From: Coriobacteriales bacterium
GTDB taxonomy: Bacteria > Actinomycetota > Coriobacteriia > Coriobacteriales > UBA8131
DNA length: 57,978 nt
Direction of reading: 5' to 3'
Assembly: GCA_031256715.1 (NCBI GenBank)
Contig: JAIRQA010000128.1
Coordinates: 1 to 57,978, forward strand
Shown here: piece by piece, positions 1-8,743 of the stretch
Layout: every line of letters begins with the position of its first letter
How positions within the stretch are numbered: position 1 is the stretch's first letter
Made by a program: the position numbers and the translations under genes
Notes under the pieces: generated by a model
Told to the model about the DNA's origin: nothing
Databases searched by the model: none
Seen by the model: the letters and a program-made list of their open reading frames with translations, nothing else

Positions 1-1
1 G

Positions 2-1036
2 GCAAAAGGTCGCTGGTTGGCAGTACTAGAATCAGATGATTTTGCCTTGCCAAAAATGCTTGAACTCTTATACAATGCCGCAATTAAGCATCAGGTTCAA
101 GTTGTAAAAGGAAACTGTTGGTTTTATTGGAGCGGAAATAAGCTTAAAGATGCATCAGAGCTTAAGAACGCTTCAGACGTTAAAGTGTTCTCTGAGCTTA
201 AGGACGCTTCAGGCGCTAAAGTGGCCTCTGAGCTTAAGGGCGCTTCAGGCGTTAAAGATAAAAAAACAAGACGATCGCGTGAACGCAAAAAATTTGTGAG
301 TCTTGTGCCGCGCAAACAGACAGGCTATGTTTTAGCGCCATTAAGTGGCAAGATTAAAGATACAGAGATCTTTTTTCTACCACCATCAATCTGGTCTGGT
401 CTTTACGAAGTAGAATTCCTTCGCAACAATAACATCCGCTTTTTAGAAACACCTGGTGCGTCTTATCAGGACACTTCGTTTAACTTCAAGGTTTGGGTAC
501 TTGCAAGTAAAGTAAACTTTATAAGCGAAGCTGTTTTGTATTACCGTCAAGATAATGAGTCATCATCTATGAACTCTAAGGCAAAGGCAGACGCTGTTGT
601 CACAGAGTTTTCCGAGATGAAAAGATTTATTCAAGCTTCAGCCAATGATGCATTTCAAGCGCAAGATAAAAGTAAACCTGAGCTAACACTGACCTTAGAC
701 AACGAGCGCTTAAGTTTGCTTTTAGCGGTTTTACGCAAAATGCAATTTGACACTTATCTTTGGAACTACGAGCGTCTTAAAAGCGATTTGCAGCTTACCT
801 TTCTAAAGTTTTTTGCCAAAGAGTTTCAAGAAACCTGTGATATGCATGCAAAAGAAGAACTCTTGTTTTTTGAGGAGTGGAAGGCTAAAGATATGCAGCT
901 GATTGTTGCAGATCCCGATAATTATCATCGCTTACGTTCAGCAGCTGGTCAGTATTCGCAAAAAGGCAAGCTAGTGCACTACTATCGCCTTGGTGGTTTA
1001 AGGCTTTTGCTTAAAATACTACGCTCAAAACTCTAA
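2..1036 (+). CDS. Glycosyltransferase family 2, 5'-truncated by the window edge
   Basis: This is the 3' part of a GT2-type glycosyltransferase that would transfer a sugar from a nucleotide-sugar donor during surface polysaccharide synthesis. The open frame runs off the left edge. The first residues read AKGRWLAVLESDDF, which matches the GT2 core where the ESDD motif holds the donor and metal, so the TTG at 17 is not a real start. After the core come SYQDTSFNFK, the usual acceptor-side region of EpsH-like enzymes, and a long helical C-terminal region of unknown role. About 36 residues of SELKxASGxKxx repeats are inserted at 155-262, a place where relatives have none that I know of. The neighbouring genes on the opposite strand are also polysaccharide genes. 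The family call is firm; the sugar and the linkage are unknown. Confidence 0.85.
   Translation, partial: AKGRWLAVLESDDFALPKMLELLYNAAIKHQVQVVKGNCWFYWSGNKLKDASELKNASDVKVFSELKDASGAKVASELKGASGVKDKKTRRSRERKKFVSLVPRKQTGYVLAPLSGKIKDTEIFFLPPSIWSGLYEVEFLRNNNIRFLETPGASYQDTSFNFKVWVLASKVNFISEAVLYYRQDNESSSMNSKAKADAVVTEFSEMKRFIQASANDAFQAQDKSKPELTLTLDNERLSLLLAVLRKMQFDTYLWNYERLKSDLQLTFLKFFAKEFQETCDMHAKEELLFFEEWKAKDMQLIVADPDNYHRLRSAAGQYSQKGKLVHYYRLGGLRLLLKILRSKL
155..262 (+). repeat. In-frame 36-bp tandem repeat (3 copies) in the glycosyltransferase
   Basis: Three consecutive 36-bp units start at 155, 191 and 227. They encode SELKNASDVKVF, SELKDASGAKVA and SELKGASGVKDK. The copies differ by a few substitutions, so this is not a brand-new duplication. 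The period keeps the reading frame. Confidence 0.9.
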
Positions 1037-1263
1037 GGCAGTACAGAAAACAAGTTCCTATACTTCGTGATCTATATCTTGTAATCTATTTTCAGTAATC
1101 TTTGCGGCTTTTGGCTATGTTTTTTGGCTAATATTCATCGTAATCTAATTTCGTCATCTACTTTTCGCTTCGCCAACACTTATGCTGCAACAAACAAACG
1201 GCGCTTAACACTAAACAAACAATGCGAATAAAGGTGCATCAAAGTAAAGTATTATCTATTGTT

Positions 1264-1292
1264 GCAGGGGGGTGGGGCATCTGCTCCCCTGC
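1264..1292. terminator. GC-rich hairpin between convergent glycosyltransferase genes
   Basis: GCAGGGG (1264-1270) and CCCCTGC (1286-1292) form a perfect 7-bp inverted repeat with a 15-nt loop. It lies in the 381-bp gap between two convergent genes, where a bidirectional terminator would be expected. No T-tract follows on either strand, so an intrinsic terminator is only a possibility. The rest of the gap up to 1344 holds degenerate GTAATCTA-like repeats and no gene that I can support. Confidence 0.35.
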
Positions 1293-1344
1293 GCCAAAAC
1301 GCTTATGCATAACAAACTACTTATACCAAAAACGATATTACTAA

Positions 1345-1424
1345 CAAACGCTTATACTCGCAAAATGCTTGTACTCGCAAAATGCTTGTACTAGCAAATG
1401 CTTGTACTAGCAAACGCTTATACC
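1345..1424. repeat. 16-17 bp tandem array running into a stop codon
   Basis: Five degenerate units of the type CAAATGCTTGTACTAG follow each other. The rightmost unit overlaps the stop codon (1418-1420) of the minus-strand double glycosyltransferase. The period is not a multiple of three, and the array is almost entirely non-coding. There are no unique spacers, so it is not a CRISPR array. Confidence 0.85.
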
Positions 1425-3847
1425 GGAGCGCCAAAAAACTTGCGATAGAGCCTGGCAGTAAGCTTAAGTAAAGGATAGCTTCTGCAAGCTAGTCGTAGCA
1501 TCATTTTGCGGTTTTTAGGCATAGATGAAGCCAGCAAGAGATTACGATTTTCGCGTACCATTGTAAGCAATTGCTGCGCAGTAGTGCGTTCATCTAACTC
1601 GCTGCTGCAGCCAAATAGAGCCATCTTTACCAAAAGGGTAAAGGGGGCACGATTTATTTTTAGCTCTGCTAAAGCGCGAAGCTCACCAGACTCCATTTTA
1701 CTTAACTCATCTAAGCGCTCGCAAGCAAACAAAAGATCGAAGTCCTTTTTTCTAAGCGGACTAGATGTGATGCCGGCAACATTAAAGAAATAATAATACT
1801 TGGGAAGGTTGCTAAAGACCATACGTTTGGCATGACTTAACGCTATATATCCAGCGGCAATGTCTTCGTTAATGCGTCCGGCGTCAAAGAGAGCAACCTG
1901 AGGAAAAGATGAGTCGTAGCTGCTGTTTTTCTCGACATTATTATTTGTAAAGCTGTCGGCAGTTGCGTCTATCATTACTGTATGTCTTGCATAAAGTCGC
2001 ATCCAAAAACCGTACTCGTTGCGACGCAGAAATTCTTTAAGGATATCCTTATTTGCAAAAACCTCTTCCTTAGGCTTCACGATAGACATCTGATGTTCAC
2101 TTGAGTTTGCAATCTCATATTTACATTCGGCGATATCGCAATCATGTTTTACTATCAAGCCATAAAGATAGCTATACATATCGCTAGCCAGCCAATCATC
2201 ACTATCTACAAATGCGATATAGCTGCCTTTGGCAATAGCAAGTCCTGTGTTACGAGCCACAGACAGTCCACCGTTTTTTCTGTGTACAACAACAATGCGA
2301 TTATCAATTGCGGCATACTGTTCGCAAATTGTTCCAGAGTCATCGGTTGATCCGTCATCAACTAGAATAATCTGCAAGTTGCGATACGTTTGCGCGAGAA
2401 CAGAATCTATACATCGGCGCAGATAACTTTGAACGTTATAAACAGGAATAATTACCGAGATTAATGGCAGTTTATCTTCTTCTAAATAGTTATTGATTTC
2501 TATAGGTGATAAATAATCTGTCGCTGCACGGGAATTGCATAAAGCATCGGCGTTGCTTGTGGGGCCGCAATAGCTTAAAGAATCGGCGCTGCTTGTAGAG
2601 CCGCAATTGCTTAAAGCATCGGCGTTGCTTGTAGAGCCGGAATTGCTAAAAGCATCAGGCTGCAAATTACTTTTTAAATTAAGAGCTGTGCTGTTATCAG
2701 GCGCTATTAGCTTAACTAAACTGGCGATGCCAATTAATGTAGAGACACCATAACTAACATGAATAAGAAAAAAGATGAGTGGCAATGCAAACACGCGTAA
2801 GTTTTTTTGCGCGCCTACCTTTTGCTTGCCTACCTCTTGTGCGTCTACCTTTTGCTTGCCTACCTCTTGCGCGCCTACCTTTTGCATTGTTAAACAAGCA
2901 CGACAACTCATTACAACTGCCGCAAGAAAATAAGCAAAGAACAAGACAGCTAGCGGCAAAGCGCTAATAGAAAAAAATAGTACAGAGCCAATAAGTAGCG
3001 CTAACACAAAAAACATTGGCACTAAATGCATTAAAGAAATGCAATGTGGACTAATACCTAACGTCCGACCAATCCAAAACCCATTCGCGGATTTTTGCCT
3101 AAGCATACTGCGCAATGACGCGCGGACATATTGTTGCGAACGAATACTGGGATCATAACAAATTTTATAGCCAAAAGACCTAATGCGCCAACTCATATCA
3201 TTGTCCTCGGTGCGCAAAAGGCGTTCATTATAATTGCCAACGTTTGCAAAAACTTCACGGCGATAGCAACCATGAAAAACCGAGTTCACATAGGTTTGCT
3301 TAAGACTTGTGCCTTCTTGTCTGTATTTTGCCGGACTAGACCCAAAGGCCGATTCTTCTGCTAAAAGCAAGACTTCACGCCAAGGCGTTGGCTGCTGCAG
3401 AACTGTAGGACGAGGTCCGCCACAACAGTATTGCTGTTTGACATTGTTACTATTGCTACCATTAAGAACAGATATGCAACTACTAATAAAGTCTTTTGGT
3501 ATCCGCGCATGAGCATCTATGCGCACAAATGCCTCACAACTATAAGCATTTAAAGCAATATTGCAGCCAGAGGCAAGAGATTTACGTGGATTACTAATAA
3601 TTTTTATGTCGAGAAAACCCTGGCGCTTTGTGTCCCCTGAACTTATGCAATCACATACGCTATTCTTAAATGCTAGCATAATAGCATGCGTTTCGTCACT
3701 AGACGCGCTATCTATAAGCAGCAACTCTATTAGTTCATGAGGATAATCTTGTGCAGCAATATCTTTAAGAAGCAGTGGCAAACATCCAGCCTCATTATGA
3801 GCAACAACTACCAGACTAATGGTACTTATAGTAGAAAGTTCAGGCAA
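1418..3847 (-). CDS. Double-domain GT2 glycosyltransferase (ExoA-like plus EpsJ-like fusion)
   Basis: This 809-residue protein joins two GT2 domains. Residues about 10-240 resemble ExoA of succinoglycan synthesis (VVVAHNEAG, LLIDSASSDET, RIDAHARIP). Hydrophobic segments at about 268-312 and 352-375 would anchor it in the membrane. The second catalytic domain starts near residue 460 (SVIIPVYNVQSYLRRCIDS, LVDDGSTDDS, FVDSDDW). Two separate repeat arrays lie in the loop between membrane segments (residues about 320-345) and in the linker before domain two (about 395-435). The start is TTG; TTGCCTGA overlaps the stop of the upstream sugar transferase by 8 bp, which suggests translational coupling. 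Probably it adds two successive sugars to a lipid-linked polysaccharide unit. The fusion is seen in the sequence; the substrates are unknown. Confidence 0.88.
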   Translation of the reverse strand: MPELSTISTISLVVVAHNEAGCLPLLLKDIAAQDYPHELIELLLIDSASSDETHAIMLAFKNSVCDCISSGDTKRQGFLDIKIISNPRKSLASGCNIALNAYSCEAFVRIDAHARIPKDFISSCISVLNGSNSNNVKQQYCCGGPRPTVLQQPTPWREVLLLAEESAFGSSPAKYRQEGTSLKQTYVNSVFHGCYRREVFANVGNYNERLLRTEDNDMSWRIRSFGYKICYDPSIRSQQYVRASLRSMLRQKSANGFWIGRTLGISPHCISLMHLVPMFFVLALLIGSVLFFSISALPLAVLFFAYFLAAVVMSCRACLTMQKVGAQEVGKQKVDAQEVGKQKVGAQKNLRVFALPLIFFLIHVSYGVSTLIGIASLVKLIAPDNSTALNLKSNLQPDAFSNSGSTSNADALSNCGSTSSADSLSYCGPTSNADALCNSRAATDYLSPIEINNYLEEDKLPLISVIIPVYNVQSYLRRCIDSVLAQTYRNLQIILVDDGSTDDSGTICEQYAAIDNRIVVVHRKNGGLSVARNTGLAIAKGSYIAFVDSDDWLASDMYSYLYGLIVKHDCDIAECKYEIANSSEHQMSIVKPKEEVFANKDILKEFLRRNEYGFWMRLYARHTVMIDATADSFTNNNVEKNSSYDSSFPQVALFDAGRINEDIAAGYIALSHAKRMVFSNLPKYYYFFNVAGITSSPLRKKDFDLLFACERLDELSKMESGELRALAELKINRAPFTLLVKMALFGCSSELDERTTAQQLLTMVRENRNLLLASSMPKNRKMMLRLACRSYPLLKLTARLYRKFFGAPV
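2541..2660 (-). repeat. In-frame 36-bp tandem repeat in the GT2-GT2 linker
   Basis: Units start at 2541, 2577 and 2613, with a partial fourth from 2649. They encode 12-residue units such as ADALSNCGSTSS. Copies are 85-95 percent alike by eye. The array lies exactly between the membrane part and the second catalytic domain. Confidence 0.9.
2811..2886 (-). repeat. In-frame 30-bp tandem repeat in the GT2 membrane loop
   Basis: Two and a half 30-bp units (2811, 2841, 2871) encode repeats of QKVGAQEVGK. They fill the loop between two hydrophobic segments of the same glycosyltransferase that carries the 36-bp array. Confidence 0.9.
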
Positions 3848-4658
3848 CTGTGCCCTCTGTTAGGCACTTTAGAGCATTAAAATCATGCGATGCACGCTCA
3901 CTAATATCTTCTGGCTTAGGCTGGCACTTCAAAACGTTAAAATCCTGTGTCGCGTTCTGCTTAATGGCTTCTGTTATTGGCTGGCACTTCTGGGCATTAT
4001 CAGCATGATCTGAGTCAGCAATAAGACGTTTGCCGACAGGAGACTCAAAAACATCGCGTTGCAGCAGCGCAACGATAAATGTGCGCAAGAAAATGCGCAA
4101 ATCAAGCATGAAGCTGATATTTTTTACGTAATAGATATCTAGTGCCAAGCGGTCGTGCCAGGCAATGGCATTGCGACCATGGGTTTGCGCATAGCCTGTA
4201 AGCCCAGGGCGAACCAGTAGCTTTAAGTGTTCTTCCCCCCGATAAAGCGCAACTTCTTCGGGAAGATCTGGCCTTGGGCCAACAAAACTCATATCGCCTT
4301 TTATAATGTTAATTACCTGTGGAACTTCATCTAAACTGGTTTTACGCAAAAATGCGCCTATGCGTGTTTGGCGAGGGTCATCAGGCGCATTGTACGTCGA
4401 TCCATCTGCCTCTTTAATGTCTGGAGCATTTACACGCATCGAACGGTATTTATGCATCACAAAATAACGTCCATCTTTGCCTACGCGAATAGAATCATAC
4501 ATTGCCGGGCCTGCGTCTTCGCTTCTTATAAGCGGCGCAACAACAAGGTGCTCAACTGCAACAACTGGCAATATTGCAACTCCAAATGCTATGTCTAGGG
4601 CTCTTTTTATGTAACGTGCATAAAAACTGTTATGTGGTTCGCTTCTCAGAATAACCAT
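3840..4658 (-). CDS. Initiating sugar-phosphate transferase (bacterial sugar transferase family)
   Basis: The product should move a sugar-1-phosphate from a nucleotide sugar to undecaprenyl phosphate, the first membrane step of repeat-unit synthesis. Family signatures are present in order: an N-terminal hydrophobic hairpin (about residues 20-45), KYRSMRVNA, RKTSLDEVPQ, SFVGPRPDLPEE and PGLTGYAQ. This is the short monotopic PglC/WcaJ-core type without the large N-terminal membrane domain. The last 50 residues are a 20-residue repeat (KCQPxxExI...DFNxL) with no counterpart in the family core. It overlaps the following double glycosyltransferase by 8 bp. A purine-rich AAAGG lies directly before the ATG, with GGCGG further upstream. 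Confidence 0.92.
   Translation of the reverse strand: MVILRSEPHNSFYARYIKRALDIAFGVAILPVVAVEHLVVAPLIRSEDAGPAMYDSIRVGKDGRYFVMHKYRSMRVNAPDIKEADGSTYNAPDDPRQTRIGAFLRKTSLDEVPQVINIIKGDMSFVGPRPDLPEEVALYRGEEHLKLLVRPGLTGYAQTHGRNAIAWHDRLALDIYYVKNISFMLDLRIFLRTFIVALLQRDVFESPVGKRLIADSDHADNAQKCQPITEAIKQNATQDFNVLKCQPKPEDISERASHDFNALKCLTEGTVA
3864..3999 (-). repeat. In-frame 60-bp tandem repeat at the end of the sugar transferase
   Basis: Copies begin at 3864, 3924 and 3984 (the last is partial), an exact 60-bp period. The two full copies are diverged but clearly related. They encode a 20-residue unit that forms the C-terminal tail of the protein. Confidence 0.85.
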
Positions 4659-4773
4659 CCTTTCTTTGCCGCCTTTATTTATCTTATTTTAATCATATAT
4701 TTATCTTTATTGTCTTTGCAATCGACTTAAAATATGGCTTTAACTTTTAAACTTAAACTTTAAAGCTCTAACA

Positions 4774-5997
4774 TTAATTAGTATACGCTTTTAATAATGC
4801 ATCTGCAACAAGATTGATATCGTCATCGTCTAGCAAGGTATGCAGTGGTAGTGTAATTTCGTTAGCGTACTGTTTATAAGCGTTGGGAAAGTCAGCTATG
4901 TTAAAGCCTAGTTTTTTGTAAGCTGTTAGCATGGGCAAAGGTTTATAGTGAACGTTGGTGGGAATGCTTTTACTGGCAAGCTTGGCAATAAGAGCATTAC
5001 GATCTGTCTCGCTAAAGCCATTAATGCGTATTGGGTACAAATGACAACTGGATGCAAAATTCTGGTTAAAATGTGCCAGAGTTTGTATGCTGTCATTATT
5101 TACAAGAGCAGATAATGCGGCATCATAAAGTGAGACCAATTCATGTCTTCTTGTAAGTAAAGCATCATAGCGACTGAGTTGGGCCAATCCCAAAGCTGCC
5201 TGTATATCTGTCATATTGCATTTATATAAAGCCGAAACAATATCGTATTCCCAAAGACCGGCACCTTGCTTAGACAGCGCATCCCTATCTTGTCCGTGCA
5301 ATGAATGCAACATCACCTCATGATAAAGCCATTCGTTGTTAAACGGTGTTGGATTGTCGGGCAACTGGTGCCAAGTTAATGCACCACCCTCGGCTGTTGT
5401 AAGATTTTTTACCGCATGAAAACTGAATGCGGTAAAGTCGGCATGCATACCGCTAGAGCGCCCATCTTTTACTGCTCCTAATGAATGTGCGGCGTCAGCT
5501 ATAACTGGTACTCGCAAGAAATTCTCTTGTAAGGTGCCTTTCGTTGGTGTAAAAAGACTTTTAACTGCGTTAAGTTGTGCTATTAAGCTAGTATAATCGC
5601 AAATAACCCCGGCATAGTCTACGGCAATGACTGCTTTTGTACGAGGCGTAACCAAAGCAGCAAGCGCATCATAGTTCATTTGATAAGAACCTGGCTCAGT
5701 ATCGCATAAGACAGGTGTTGCGCCAACGTGACAGATGACACTTGCCGATGCCGTATAAGTATATGCTGTGGTTATCACCTCGTCGCCGCAACCTATGCCT
5801 AAAATGCGCAACGCAGTCTCTAAAGCAGCTGTCGCCGAAGACAAAGCGGCGACACGCGCAGTGCCAGTGATGTCGCAAAGAGCGGCTTCAAATTCTTTGG
5901 TACGCGGACCTGTGGTTATCCAGCCACTGCGCAAAGCATCTACGACAGCTTGAATCTCGGCCTCGGTGATGTCTGGCGGCGAAAATCCATTAAGCAA
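4774..5997 (-). CDS. DegT/DnrJ/EryC1-type sugar aminotransferase
   Basis: A PLP-dependent aminotransferase that most likely makes an amino sugar nucleotide for the adjacent polysaccharide genes. Typical features are GWITTGPRTKEFE, the ALSSATAAL cofactor region, DEVITTAYTYTASASV, VIADAAHSLGA, and SFHAVKNLTTAEGG, whose lysine should form the Schiff base. C-terminal residues HYKPLPML and LPLHTLL also fit the family. Its 407 residues are near the family norm. The start is TTG with a clear GGAAGG ribosome site 7 bp upstream. It is followed after 115 bp by the sugar transferase gene on the same strand. Which keto-sugar it uses cannot be read from the sequence. Confidence 0.93.
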   Translation of the reverse strand: MLNGFSPPDITEAEIQAVVDALRSGWITTGPRTKEFEAALCDITGTARVAALSSATAALETALRILGIGCGDEVITTAYTYTASASVICHVGATPVLCDTEPGSYQMNYDALAALVTPRTKAVIAVDYAGVICDYTSLIAQLNAVKSLFTPTKGTLQENFLRVPVIADAAHSLGAVKDGRSSGMHADFTAFSFHAVKNLTTAEGGALTWHQLPDNPTPFNNEWLYHEVMLHSLHGQDRDALSKQGAGLWEYDIVSALYKCNMTDIQAALGLAQLSRYDALLTRRHELVSLYDAALSALVNNDSIQTLAHFNQNFASSCHLYPIRINGFSETDRNALIAKLASKSIPTNVHYKPLPMLTAYKKLGFNIADFPNAYKQYANEITLPLHTLLDDDDINLVADALLKAYTN

Positions 5998-6064
5998 GTT
6001 TAAACCTTCCTAACTAAGCTTGGCTAAATAAAGAGCACTTAGCTTGCGTACGTACGAGGAACAG

Positions 6065-6158
6065 TAAGCAAGTTATTGTTTTCCAAGCGTCACAAAGCGG
6101 CATTGCAAATGGCGACTTGTGGACGAAGAACCATTAAGCAAGTTATTGTTCTCCAAGC
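6065..6158. repeat. Intergenic 24-bp direct repeat, 70-bp period
   Basis: The gap 5998-6393 separates divergent genes. In it a 24-bp block (TAAGCAAGTTATTG... ) occurs at 6065-6088 and again at 6135-6158 with one mismatch. Fourteen bases of the second copy's flank (CCATTAAGCAAGTT, 6131-6144) also match the first codons of the aminotransferase gene (5988-6001). I see no convincing gene in this gap; a 65-codon open frame at 6076-6273 lacks a ribosome site and family features. Confidence 0.8.
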
Positions 6159-6393
6159 TATATTCCAATATGATAAAAATATGGTATCATCTTTAAGCGA
6201 AAAAAGCAGCGTGCGCAAAAACATTGCGCGCATCATGTTTCTGGTCACGCCCCCACCGTCATTGCCTGCTTAAACTGCAAGCTAAACAAAATCGCAATGT
6301 TAAGTTAGCAGCATTAACATTTGCATCTTGTATTAGTAAGGATGTGGCACGAAACCAAAGTATAAACAACTACCATAAGGTCTGAAAAGTAAA

Positions 6394-7182
6394 ATGAGAA
6401 AACAACAAAGCTTTCTGCGCGAGCGTTTTGCCAAGGATAGCTATATAATGACAACTTTGGTGTCTAAGGACTTCAAGCTAAAGTACCGCCGTAGCGTTCT
6501 GGGCGTTGCTTGGAGTGTACTTAACCCACTATTAATGATGGTGGCACTTTCGTTGATTTTCTCACATTTTTTTAGATTTCAAATAGAAAACTTTCCGCTT
6601 TACCTAATCTTAGGCAACACGCTTTTCGACTACGTCTCGCGTTCGACAAACTATGGCATGCTCTCTATTATCGACGCCGCGCCACTCATTAAAAAAATTC
6701 GTGTTAATAAGGCAATCTTTCCTTTAGAGAAAGTTCTCTTTGAGTTATTAAGCTTTGCGATATCTCTAATAGCAGTGGCATTAGTTCTGATCTTCTTTCA
6801 GATTATACCAACAGCAAATATACTCTTTCTGCCTTTGCTAATGCTTTATGTTACTCTCTTTGCATCCGGACTTTCTTTTGCGCTTGCTGCCTTCGCAGTT
6901 TATTTTCGCGATTTGGTTTATCTTTGGGGTGTTGTTGTTTTAGTCTGGATGTATGCGACACCAATCTTTTGGCCTATAGATATGCTTCCAGATTATATGC
7001 AAACTGTTATTCAGTTTAACCCCATGTTTCATTTTGTGACTTATTTTCGCCAGATAGTACTTTGGGGAGACACACCCAGCCTATTTTCTAATCTAATTTG
7101 CCTTGGCATGGGTCTTGCTACCTTTGCGGCTGGCTATCTGATATTTCGCAAGCTACAAAGGAGGTTCATCCTTCATGTCTAA
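6394..7182 (+). CDS. ABC-2 type polysaccharide export permease (Wzm/TagG-like)
   Basis: A membrane subunit of an ABC exporter that moves lipid-linked polysaccharide or teichoic-acid-like polymer across the membrane. It has about six hydrophobic segments. The N-terminal amphipathic part FKLKYRRSVLGVAWSVLNPLL is the hallmark of ABC-2 O-antigen/teichoate permeases, and the FALAAFAVYFRDL and ATPIFWPID motifs match too. The length of 262 residues is typical. It overlaps the ATPase gene by 8 bp, so the two are translated together. The ribosome site is weak (AAGGT about 12 bp upstream of the ATG). With the GT2 proteins and the initiating transferase it defines an ABC-dependent export pathway. Confidence 0.93.
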   Translation: MRKQQSFLRERFAKDSYIMTTLVSKDFKLKYRRSVLGVAWSVLNPLLMMVALSLIFSHFFRFQIENFPLYLILGNTLFDYVSRSTNYGMLSIIDAAPLIKKIRVNKAIFPLEKVLFELLSFAISLIAVALVLIFFQIIPTANILFLPLLMLYVTLFASGLSFALAAFAVYFRDLVYLWGVVVLVWMYATPIFWPIDMLPDYMQTVIQFNPMFHFVTYFRQIVLWGDTPSLFSNLICLGMGLATFAAGYLIFRKLQRRFILHV

Positions 7183-8077
7183 GTCACAGCTTACTAATAA
7201 ACACGCCGTTAAGCCAACGTCTGCTATGAACACTTTACAGAGTATGAACGATAACGATGCAATGTCTTTTAATAGCACTAATCATGCCTCAAATGCTTTA
7301 GCAGAAGTTGCTTGTGCGGGTGCGCCAATTGATGCAAGCCTGCCTGATTACGCTATTCAGATAAAAGATGTTAAAATGGTCTTTAATATGGCCTCAGAGC
7401 AGCTAAATAGCTTAAAAGAATATGTCATAAAGCTTATTAAACGTCAGTTATTCTTTTCTGAGCTATTGGCACTAGATGGTATTAACTTAAACATTCAAAG
7501 AGGCGATGTCTTTGGTATTGTTGGCACCAATGGGTCAGGGAAGTCTACACTACTTAAGATTATTGCCGGAGTGCTTGAACCAACAGAGGGCAGCTGTGTT
7601 GTAAATGGTGTTATTGCTCCTCTTATAGAGCTTGGTGCAGGCTTTGATCTTGAGCTTACAGCTCGCGAAAACATTTATCTTAATGGCTCGTTGTTGGGCT
7701 ACTCTAAATCATTCATTCAAGAAAACTTTGATGATATCGTTAGCTTTGCCGAGATGCATGAATTTTTAGACATGCCAATGAAAAACTATTCTTCTGGAAT
7801 GGTTGCCAGAGTAGCTTTTGCGATAGCCACTGTAATTGTCCCTGATATCCTTATCGTAGATGAAACGCTTTCTGTAGGTGATATGTTTTTTCAGGAGAAA
7901 TGTGAAAGACGCATTCAGGAGCTGATAGACAACGAGCATACTACTGTACTTTTTGTCTCGCATTCTATAGAGCAAGTAGAAAGAATTTGCAAAAAAGCAA
8001 TTTGGATAGACAAGGGACACACACAAATGATTGGCGATGTTAATGATGTCTGTGAAACCTACAAAAACTCACAGTGA
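7175..8077 (+). CDS. Polysaccharide export ATPase (Wzt/TagH-like)
   Basis: ATP-binding partner of the preceding permease. Walker A is GTNGSGKST, the signature is YSSGMVARVAFA, and Walker B is ILIVDETLSVGD; the LSVGD ending is characteristic of polysaccharide exporters. The ABC domain begins near residue 60. The 55 residues before it are polar and Asn/Ser/Ala-rich and do not look like a known domain. There is no long C-terminal carbohydrate-binding domain as in some Wzt proteins, so it belongs to the short TagH/RfbE-like form. It overlaps the permease gene by 8 bp. Confidence 0.94.
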   Translation: MSKSQLTNKHAVKPTSAMNTLQSMNDNDAMSFNSTNHASNALAEVACAGAPIDASLPDYAIQIKDVKMVFNMASEQLNSLKEYVIKLIKRQLFFSELLALDGINLNIQRGDVFGIVGTNGSGKSTLLKIIAGVLEPTEGSCVVNGVIAPLIELGAGFDLELTARENIYLNGSLLGYSKSFIQENFDDIVSFAEMHEFLDMPMKNYSSGMVARVAFAIATVIVPDILIVDETLSVGDMFFQEKCERRIQELIDNEHTTVLFVSHSIEQVERICKKAIWIDKGHTQMIGDVNDVCETYKNSQ

Positions 8078-8112
8078 TGCTTTGTTAAGTCTTTGTGCCG
8101 TTGCAAATAACA

Positions 8113-8132
8113 TGGCACTTGCCACATTTTTT
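8113..8132 (+). terminator. Possible terminator after the exporter operon
   Basis: A short stem TGGC-ACTT-GCCA is followed by CA and six T residues, 36 bp after the ATPase stop. The stem is only 4 bp, so the call is weak. Confidence 0.35.
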
Positions 8133-8137
8133 AGCGC

Positions 8138-8243
8138 TTCTCTAACTCGCTAATCTTTGCAAGTCGTTCGCCGCATTAGGAGTACCAACTTAAAACGCTA
8201 TCGCAGTTTCTCTAACTCGCTAATCTTTGCAAGTCGTTCGCCG
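8138..8243. repeat. Duplicated 3' end of rpiB downstream of its stop codon
   Basis: A 36-bp block at 8208-8243, which codes for residues near the C-terminus of RpiB, is repeated exactly at 8138-8173, beyond the rpiB stop codon (8198-8200). The period is 70 bp. The outer copy is non-coding. Confidence 0.92.
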
Positions 8244-8641
8244 TGACGCCCGCCTACAAAATCAGTGCCAAAAAATGCATCAATGATCGCCTGATTGTCT
8301 TCAACAGAAATAAATCGTGCAGATAATGCTAGTATATTAGCATCGTTATGTTCTCTTGCAAGTTTGGCAAATTCAGGTGTCGTTACATTTGCGGCTCGAA
8401 TCCCGGCAATCTTATTTGCCGCAATTGACATGCCTATGCCGGTGCCGCAGATTAACACTCCCCCATCTGCCTTGTTGGCCAATATTGCCAGAGCAACTGC
8501 TTGAGCATAATCCGGATAATCCACACGTTCGTCATTAGCAGGTCCAAGATCGCAAACAATGTGCCTCTTTTTTTCTAAGTACTTCACAAGGGCTTGTTTC
8601 TGAAAATAACCAGCATGGTCTGAGGCAATAGCAATTCTCAT
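8198..8641 (-). CDS. rpiB: Ribose-5-phosphate isomerase B
   Basis: Interconverts ribose 5-phosphate and ribulose 5-phosphate in the non-oxidative pentose phosphate pathway. The RpiB/LacAB fold signatures are present: IAIASDHAG at the start, DYPDYA, the GVLICGTGIGMSIAANK loop with its active-site Cys, and HNDANILALSARF. I place the start at the ATG at 8641 because GGAG lies 6 bp upstream; an in-frame TTG 12 bp earlier would place the ribosome site inside the gene. That gives 147 residues, normal for the family. It is last in the pheS-to-rpiB run. Its end is duplicated just downstream. Confidence 0.95.
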   Translation of the reverse strand: MRIAIASDHAGYFQKQALVKYLEKKRHIVCDLGPANDERVDYPDYAQAVALAILANKADGGVLICGTGIGMSIAANKIAGIRAANVTTPEFAKLAREHNDANILALSARFISVEDNQAIIDAFFGTDFVGGRHGERLAKISELEKLR

Positions 8642-8743
8642 AGTTGTCTCCAATCCTGCACTTCATAGCGGCTAAAACTAAGTATGAAAGTTAACCGGCT
8701 TTTCATGCTTCACCTTTCTGTCTTTTGCCTGTGTCTTGTTAGC

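Noticed and set aside
1345-1424. CRISPR-like short repeats
   Set aside because: The units abut each other without unique spacers and no cas gene is present; this is a plain tandem repeat.
6076-6273. A possible 65-residue gene in the aminotransferase/permease gap
   Set aside because: TTG start without ribosome site, no family features, and it runs through the intergenic direct repeat.
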